DNA of 64,000 bases from JBAYJC01 sp041665285. Its GTDB lineage: Bacteria > Patescibacteriota > Patescibacteriia > 2-12-FULL-60-25. Location of the stretch: NCBI GenBank assembly GCA_041665285.1, contig JBAYJC010000002.1, positions 1 through 64,000 on the forward strand, given 5' to 3'. The notes beneath the pieces were generated by a model that saw nothing but the letters and a program-made list of their open reading frames with translations, did no database searches and was not told the origin of the DNA. Positions 59,337 to 64,000 of the stretch are shown here, piece after piece. The position numbers and the translations under genes are program-made. Position 1 is the first letter of the stretch. Every line of letters begins with the position of its first letter.

Positions 59337-60734
59337 ATGCCCTTTACTCCACCACAAGTACCTGTGCCACCAAAGCCTCCTGCTCCAAACGGGCCAGGTG
59401 ATACAAAACGCGCCCCGGAAATCTACGTGATTCCGGAGAAGTTTTATGCGGTGGCGTTGAAGATGAAGCCTCCATTTGCGACAGATCAACAGCCGATCGC
59501 CCCTCCTCCGCCCCCAAAGCCCGTAGAACCTCCACCCAAGCCCGTTGTACCGATGGTGGTTGCGGAACGTACTATTCCTTGGCCCATGATTGCGGTGGCT
59601 GGCGTGATTTTGTTGGCGGTTGGTGGAGGGTTTGTCTATTTTGCACGTGATTATCTTTTCAAGCCGCCCGTTGCTCCCGTGGTTGTTGTGAAGCCGCCCG
59701 AAGCACCTCCGGCGCCTGCAGGATTGGTCGCGCAAGCACCAACGGCACAAAGTGTGAGTTTGCAATGGCAAGATGTTTCTGGATTGGAAACAGGTTATCG
59801 TATTGAACGCCGTGAAGGAGAGGGAACGTATCTTCCTGTCTCAAATCTTCCTGCAAACAGCACCACCTTTTTGGACACGTCCGTTGAACCAGCCAAGGGA
59901 TATCAGTATCGCGTGATGGCGATCGGACAAGGAGGGGAGTCTGCTCCCTCAGATGAGGCGAGTGTGACCGTACCGGAGGCTCTGGCTGTTGCACCTGCCG
60001 CACCCTCACTCCCGCCTGGGGGTTTAGATACGGATTCTGATGGTGTCACAGACGTGGAGGAGTCCCTTTACACCACAGACCCACGTCAACCAGATTCTGA
60101 TGGGGATGATTTTCTTGATGGAAACGAGGTGTTTCATCTTTATAACCCCATGGGATTTGCGCCGACAAAGCTGGCAGATACGGGCTCTATCAAAATATTT
60201 ACTGCACCAGCTGGATGGGAACTCTATGTCCCAACGGCTTGGCAAACAACATTGAACGCGGCGGATGGATCGCAAGCAACTATTGATTCAGGGCATGGCG
60301 AAACGTTTGTGATTCGTATTGAGGATAATGCCTCGCGTATAGCATTGAGAGATTGGTATGTGCAAATGCGTCCAGGTACTGTCGCGACAGAAGTGAAGAC
60401 CATAAAAACCAAGCGAGGCATGGATGGTATTGTGGATGCAGAGCGCATGACAACCTATTTTTCCTGGGAGGACAAAGTGATCAGTATCCGTTATGACATG
60501 GACGGTCAGCAGTATATCAATTATCGTACGACATACGAGATGATGTTGAATTCCTTTGTTCTACGCGGCATGCCTCAGGTAACGGTTCCTAGTGAGGCTA
60601 CGCTCGCACCCGGATCGTTTGTTGCGCCCGTGACTACCACTACGGCAGTCGTTGTACCGGTTGTGGAACCAGAGAGCGCGTTCACCCCTTCAGCAACAGC
60701 TACAACGGTCACCACCACTCCTCTTGCTCCATGA
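59337..60734 (+). CDS. Single-pass surface protein with fibronectin III and TSP3 repeats (paralogue 3)
   Basis: 465 residues. Pro-rich N-terminus with PPPPPKPVEPPPKP, a transmembrane helix (IPWPMIAVAGVILLAVGGGFVYF, about 80-102), a fibronectin type III domain (about 125-215: PAGLVAQAPTAQSVSLQWQDVSGLETGYRIERREG, YQYRVMAIGQGGES), two thrombospondin type 3 loops (LDTDSDGVTDVEESLY, DSDGDDFLDGNEVFHLYNP), and a C-terminal beta domain (APAGWELYVPTAWQTTLN...) with a Thr/Val tail. Its stop overlaps ybeY by 4 bases, linking surface and housekeeping genes in one transcript. Confidence 0.8.
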   Translation: MPFTPPQVPVPPKPPAPNGPGDTKRAPEIYVIPEKFYAVALKMKPPFATDQQPIAPPPPPKPVEPPPKPVVPMVVAERTIPWPMIAVAGVILLAVGGGFVYFARDYLFKPPVAPVVVVKPPEAPPAPAGLVAQAPTAQSVSLQWQDVSGLETGYRIERREGEGTYLPVSNLPANSTTFLDTSVEPAKGYQYRVMAIGQGGESAPSDEASVTVPEALAVAPAAPSLPPGGLDTDSDGVTDVEESLYTTDPRQPDSDGDDFLDGNEVFHLYNPMGFAPTKLADTGSIKIFTAPAGWELYVPTAWQTTLNAADGSQATIDSGHGETFVIRIEDNASRIALRDWYVQMRPGTVATEVKTIKTKRGMDGIVDAERMTTYFSWEDKVISIRYDMDGQQYINYRTTYEMMLNSFVLRGMPQVTVPSEATLAPGSFVAPVTTTTAVVVPVVEPESAFTPSATATTVTTTPLAP

Positions 60735-61180
60735 TTACGTTTGAAGTGCTGACGCCTCTTCCAAAACCGTTAAAGAAAACGGATTTGGTTCAATTACCTG
60801 CTTGTCTCAAGCGGGCGCGTGGTTTGAAGCAAGATCGTGTGATCAGTGTACGTTTTGTGTCTTCTGCGGATATCCGACAGTTGAACAAAACGTATCGTGG
60901 GCTTGATCGACCGACAGATGTGCTTTCATTTGGGGCAGAGCCTGTTCCGGGGTTGCGTTCCTCCAATAAACAAGCGTGGTTGGGCGATCTGGCCATTTGT
61001 GTGTCCTATGCGGCGACAGAAGCAAAGCGTCGCAGTATTGATGTGCGTGAAGAATTGATTCGTCTTTTGGTTCATGGAGCCTTGCATCTTGCGGGGTATG
61101 ATCATGCCACGCCTGAGGAAGAGCAAAACATGTTTGTCCTTCAGGAGCAGTGCGTGTCTTGCATGATGAATCGCGTATGA
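60731..61180 (+). CDS. ybeY: Endoribonuclease YbeY (16S rRNA maturation)
   Basis: 149 residues. The zinc motif HGALHLAGYDH (His115, His119, His125) and the PTDVLSFG block define YbeY, which acts in 16S rRNA 3'-end maturation and ribosome quality control. ATGA overlaps at both ends (60731 and 61177) tie it to the upstream surface gene and to dgkA. Confidence 0.95.
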   Translation: MITFEVLTPLPKPLKKTDLVQLPACLKRARGLKQDRVISVRFVSSADIRQLNKTYRGLDRPTDVLSFGAEPVPGLRSSNKQAWLGDLAICVSYAATEAKRRSIDVREELIRLLVHGALHLAGYDHATPEEEQNMFVLQEQCVSCMMNRV

Positions 61181-61548
61181 AGCAACCTTCCTTGACAAAG
61201 AGTTTTGCGCACGCATGGCGGGGGATGCATCTCACGTTTCAGGCCGAGCGTAATTTTCGTATTCAAATAGCAGTTGGGCTCGCAGTTATCCTGTGTTCAT
61301 GGGCTTTTCCTTTGACGCATACCGAGCGTCTTGTGTTGCTGATTGTGACGATGATGGTAATTGTGCTAGAATTATTGAACACCGCTGTTGAACGGCTCGT
61401 AGATTTGATGAAGCCTCGGCTGATTGACGTTGCCGGTGACATTAAAGACGTGATGGCAGGAGCGGTTTTGCTGGCGTCTCTCTTTGCCATTGTCATCGGC
61501 GTTGCTATTTTTTCACCCCACATCCTTTACATGATTCGCCGCGTATGA
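61177..61548 (+). CDS. dgkA: Diacylglycerol/undecaprenol kinase (DgkA family)
   Basis: 123 residues from ATG 61177. AERNFRIQIAVGLAVI and ELLNTAVERLVDLMKP are the DgkA signature. It has three transmembrane helices (IAVGLAVILCSWAF, RLVLLIVTMMVIVLELL and AGAVLLASLFAIVIGVAIF) and forms homotrimers. It phosphorylates undecaprenol or diacylglycerol at the membrane. The overlap with ybeY is the usual bacterial arrangement. Confidence 0.93.
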   Translation: MKQPSLTKSFAHAWRGMHLTFQAERNFRIQIAVGLAVILCSWAFPLTHTERLVLLIVTMMVIVLELLNTAVERLVDLMKPRLIDVAGDIKDVMAGAVLLASLFAIVIGVAIFSPHILYMIRRV

Positions 61549-62804
61549 AGGAACGTCTCATCACCGGTATTGATCTCGGAAGCTCGGTCATCCGTCTTGC
61601 GGTTGGCCAAGTTACGATTGGCCCGGACAAGCGAGAGACGCTTTCCATCATCGGGGCAGTAGAAGTGCCGTCCCAGGGGATTTCTAAGGGGGTTGTCACG
61701 TCATTAGAAGACACAGTGAGTGCTCTTTCCTTGTGTTTAGAGCAGGCAGAACGCCAAATCGGACTTCCTCTACAAGATGCGTATGTGGGCGTGAATGGTA
61801 CGTATATCACCGTGAATTTGTGCAAAGGAGTGATTGGCGTGTCGCGGCCAGATGGAGATATTCGCGAAGAAGATATTCGTCGCGCCCTTGAATCTGTTCG
61901 TACGACGGTCAACCCATCGAATTTTGAAATTTTGCATCTTTTACCGCGCGTCTACACAGTTGATGGTCAGGTCGGCATCAAGGATCCTATTGGGATGCAA
62001 GGTATTCGTTTAGAGGTGGATGCGCATGTGGTGCAGGGTATTTCTTCGCATCTCAAAAACATTTCCAAGTCTGTTCAGCGTACGGGTGTTGATATTGCGG
62101 AGCTTGTTTTTACGCCGCTTGCCTTTGGTGAGGCTGTTACGAATACGCGTCAGAGAGAGGTGGGTGTGGCTGTGGTTAATATCGGCGCGTCTACAACAGG
62201 CATTTGTGTCTACGAAGCAGGGGAGCTCTTGCATGCCGCAGTGGTGCCGATTGGATCTGATCATGTGACGTCTGATATTGCTATTGGGTTGCGTACCTCG
62301 TTAGAGGTGGCGGACCAATTGAAAAAACAGTATATTTCTGCGTACGCGAATTTTGTTGATAAACGGGATGAATTAGATTTACAGCAATTAGGTGCCCCTC
62401 AAAGTGAGGTGGTTTCTTTGCGCTTTGTGGCAGATATTGCGCAAGCACGTGTTGAGGAGATTTTTGAACGCGTGGGACAGGAATTGAAAAAGATTGATCG
62501 TGCAGGCATGCTTGCCGCTGGAGCGGTTCTGACCGGAGGCGGGGCAAAACTTCAGGGCATGGTTGAGGTAGCCAAAGAGGTGTTGCGTTTGCCCGCTTCG
62601 CTCGGTGCTACCAATTGTCCGCCCTCGCCTTTGTCGGATATCATTGCTGACCCGGTGTATTCCACGTCTGTTGGACTCGTGCGTTGGGGCATGGAGGCTG
62701 AACGTGGTGACACGGGCGGATCCATAGGCTCAGGAAAGAGCAGAGAGCTCCTGGGAAAGGCAAGCGGATCGATTATGAAGATCTTTAAATCCTTCATTCC
62801 ATAG
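61545..62804 (+). CDS. ftsA: Cell division protein FtsA
   Basis: 419 residues. An actin-like ATPase that anchors FtsZ to the membrane. TGIDLGSSVIRLAVG (phosphate 1), QDAYVGVNGTYIT and SHA-type subdomain 1C, VVNIGASTTGICVYEAGELLHA (phosphate 2), GAVLTGGGAKLQGMVEVAKEVL (adenosine). The C-terminal SGSIMKIFKSFIP is an amphipathic membrane-targeting helix. ATGA overlap with dgkA; ftsZ follows after a terminator and its own promoter. Confidence 0.95.
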   Translation: MKERLITGIDLGSSVIRLAVGQVTIGPDKRETLSIIGAVEVPSQGISKGVVTSLEDTVSALSLCLEQAERQIGLPLQDAYVGVNGTYITVNLCKGVIGVSRPDGDIREEDIRRALESVRTTVNPSNFEILHLLPRVYTVDGQVGIKDPIGMQGIRLEVDAHVVQGISSHLKNISKSVQRTGVDIAELVFTPLAFGEAVTNTRQREVGVAVVNIGASTTGICVYEAGELLHAAVVPIGSDHVTSDIAIGLRTSLEVADQLKKQYISAYANFVDKRDELDLQQLGAPQSEVVSLRFVADIAQARVEEIFERVGQELKKIDRAGMLAAGAVLTGGGAKLQGMVEVAKEVLRLPASLGATNCPPSPLSDIIADPVYSTSVGLVRWGMEAERGDTGGSIGSGKSRELLGKASGSIMKIFKSFIP

Positions 62805-62827
62805 CCAGAATAGCTCGCATGAGGAGT

Positions 62828-62850
62828 AGCCCTTTGACAGGGCTTTTTTT
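62828..62850 (+). terminator. Intrinsic terminator after ftsA
   Basis: AGCCCT, loop TTGAC, AGGGCT, then TTTTTT. Confidence 0.85.
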
Positions 62851-62855
62851 GTTGC

Positions 62856-62884
62856 TTGACCAGGCATGGGGAAATCGGTATTGT
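62856..62884 (+). promoter_or_regulatory. ftsZ promoter
   Basis: TTGACC (62856-62861), 17 bases, TATTGT (62879-62884). A start near 62891 leaves a leader of about 140 bases that contains the hairpin GAAAACC/GGTTTTC (62979-62997), unlike the leaderless genes of the window. Confidence 0.6.
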
Positions 62885-63032
62885 GTAGCAGGGATGCAAT
62901 GAATCATTTTTTTGCTAGGACTGGCTGAAAACGAGCAACGAACGTGTTCATGTACATTTTATTTCGTCTGCTAAGAAGGAAAACCTTCGCGGTTTTCAAT
63001 GGTTTGCGTTCCTCACATGACCCTTACATTGT

Positions 63033-64000
63033 ATGGCAGAAATAAAACCTCAGATTGAGACATTTGCAAAGATCAAGGTCGTCGGCGTCGGTGGATCCGG
63101 TGGTTCTGCTGTGAACCGAATGATCACTTCGAAAATTCGAGGCGTGGAATTTATTGTCATGAATACAGATGTGCAAGCGCTCCATCATAATATGGCGCCG
63201 CAAAAGTTGCATATCGGAAAAACCATCACCCGTGGACTTGGCGCAGGCATGGATCCAGAGGTCGGGTTGCATGCGGCAGAAGAAAATGAAAACGAAATTC
63301 GAGAACTTCTCAAGGGCGCAGACATGGTTTTTATTACCTGCGGTCTTGGAGGTGGAACAGGTTCTGGTGCAGGACCATTTGTGGCAAGCATTGCAAAAGA
63401 AGAAGGGGCGTTGACCGTCGCGGTTGTGACGAAACCTTTCTCTTTTGAAGGGTCTCAGCGCAAAATGATTGCAGACCAGGCGTACGAAAAACTTTCAGAT
63501 AGCGTGGATACGATTATTACCATTCCGAATGATCGTATTTTACAAATCATTGATCGCAAAACATCCTTTGTCGATGCGTTTGCCATGGCAGATGAGGTGC
63601 TTCGTCAGGGTGTGCAGGGTATTTCAGAATTGATTACTACCTCTGGATTGATCAACGTGGATTTTGCGGATGTGCGTGCGATCATGATGAACCGTGGTTC
63701 TGCTCTCATGGGCATTGGCCACGGGCACGGAGACAATCGTGCGGCAGAGGCGGCAAAGGCCGCTGTGGCATCGCCGTTGTTGGAAGTCTCGATCGATGGA
63801 GCAAAAGGTGTACTCTTTACCATCACCGGTGGATCAAATCTCGGCATGTATGAGGTGTCAGAGGCCGCAAAAGTGATTACACAATCTGCAGATCCGCAGG
63901 CAAAGATCATCTTTGGCGCGATCATTGATGAAACCATGAAGGATGAGGTGAAGATTACCGTGATCGCCACAGGCTTTGATAATCGTACGGCCAATGGGCC
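63033..64000 (+). CDS. ftsZ: Cell division protein FtsZ, cut by the window edge
   Basis: 322 codons are present. The tubulin-like GTPase forms the division ring. [17 protein letters not shown] is the nucleotide-binding start, NTDVQAL the next block, [16 protein letters not shown] (GGGTGSG at 106-112) the tubulin signature, and [22 protein letters not shown] the T7-loop region. The C-terminal FtsA-binding tail lies beyond the window. Confidence 0.97.
   Translation, partial: MAEIKPQIETFAKIKVVGVGGSGGSAVNRMITSKIRGVEFIVMNTDVQALHHNMAPQKLHIGKTITRGLGAGMDPEVGLHAAEENENEIRELLKGADMVFITCGLGGGTGSGAGPFVASIAKEEGALTVAVVTKPFSFEGSQRKMIADQAYEKLSDSVDTIITIPNDRILQIIDRKTSFVDAFAMADEVLRQGVQGISELITTSGLINVDFADVRAIMMNRGSALMGIGHGHGDNRAAEAAKAAVASPLLEVSIDGAKGVLFTITGGSNLGMYEVSEAAKVITQSADPQAKIIFGAIIDETMKDEVKITVIATGFDNRTANG

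Overview
The window looks like a chromosomal segment of a Candidate Phyla Radiation (Patescibacteria, Parcubacteria-like) bacterium using the standard bacterial code. I infer this from the style of the genes and have not confirmed it by search. The signs are very compact, often 4-base-overlapping genes (ATGA or GTGA junctions), promoters lying almost on top of start codons, VirB2/T4SS-pilin-like heads on giant cysteine-rich surface proteins, cohesin/dockerin and sortase surface systems, and a ybeY-dgkA-ftsA-ftsZ cluster. Both ends are cut: an inositol-monophosphatase-like gene at the left and ftsZ at the right.

Region by region. 0.4-5.3 kb is a lower-glycolysis cluster (gap, a membrane metallophosphoesterase, pgk, a DUF5654-like protein, eno). 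5.3-7.6 kb holds miaB and miaA, which together make ms2i6A37 on tRNA. 7.6-11.9 kb carries an EVE-domain protein, a sugar nucleotidyltransferase, an ABC exporter and a convergent DEAD-box helicase. 12-19.4 kb has a secreted duplicated-domain protein, a small membrane protein, a soluble seven-PAS histidine kinase with its receiver, engB, a leucine-rich-repeat lipoprotein and a histidine phosphatase. 19.4-31.2 kb (minus strand) is a cell-surface locus: an ice-binding-like LPNTG protein, its sortase, a 2331-residue repeat protein ending in a dockerin, a membrane-anchored cohesin protein and a lone receiver domain. 31.4-36.7 kb holds a methyltransferase, a GC-rich foreign-looking broken gene, two accessory genes separated by repeated terminator modules, tRNA-Trp and glyA. 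36.8-45.5 kb is housekeeping: murC, murB, gpsA, a shortened glycerol kinase, lepB, hisS, rpsU and a YqeY protein. 45.6-60.7 kb is a second surface locus: two pilin-headed secreted proteins (631 and 3412 residues) and three single-pass proteins with thrombospondin-type calcium repeats. 60.7-64 kb is ybeY, dgkA, ftsA and ftsZ.

How it fits together. About 27 kb of 64 kb encodes exported or surface-anchored proteins, with signal peptidase I, a sortase and a cohesin/dockerin pair as possible export and assembly machinery. This suits a small cell that attaches to another cell or to a surface, but that is inference. The two most unusual layers are the surface assembly systems and the regulatory architecture. 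Many genes have a TATACT-type -10 box 6-9 bases before the start codon, which predicts leaderless mRNAs. Two GC-rich genes instead have strong Shine-Dalgarno sites and look acquired.
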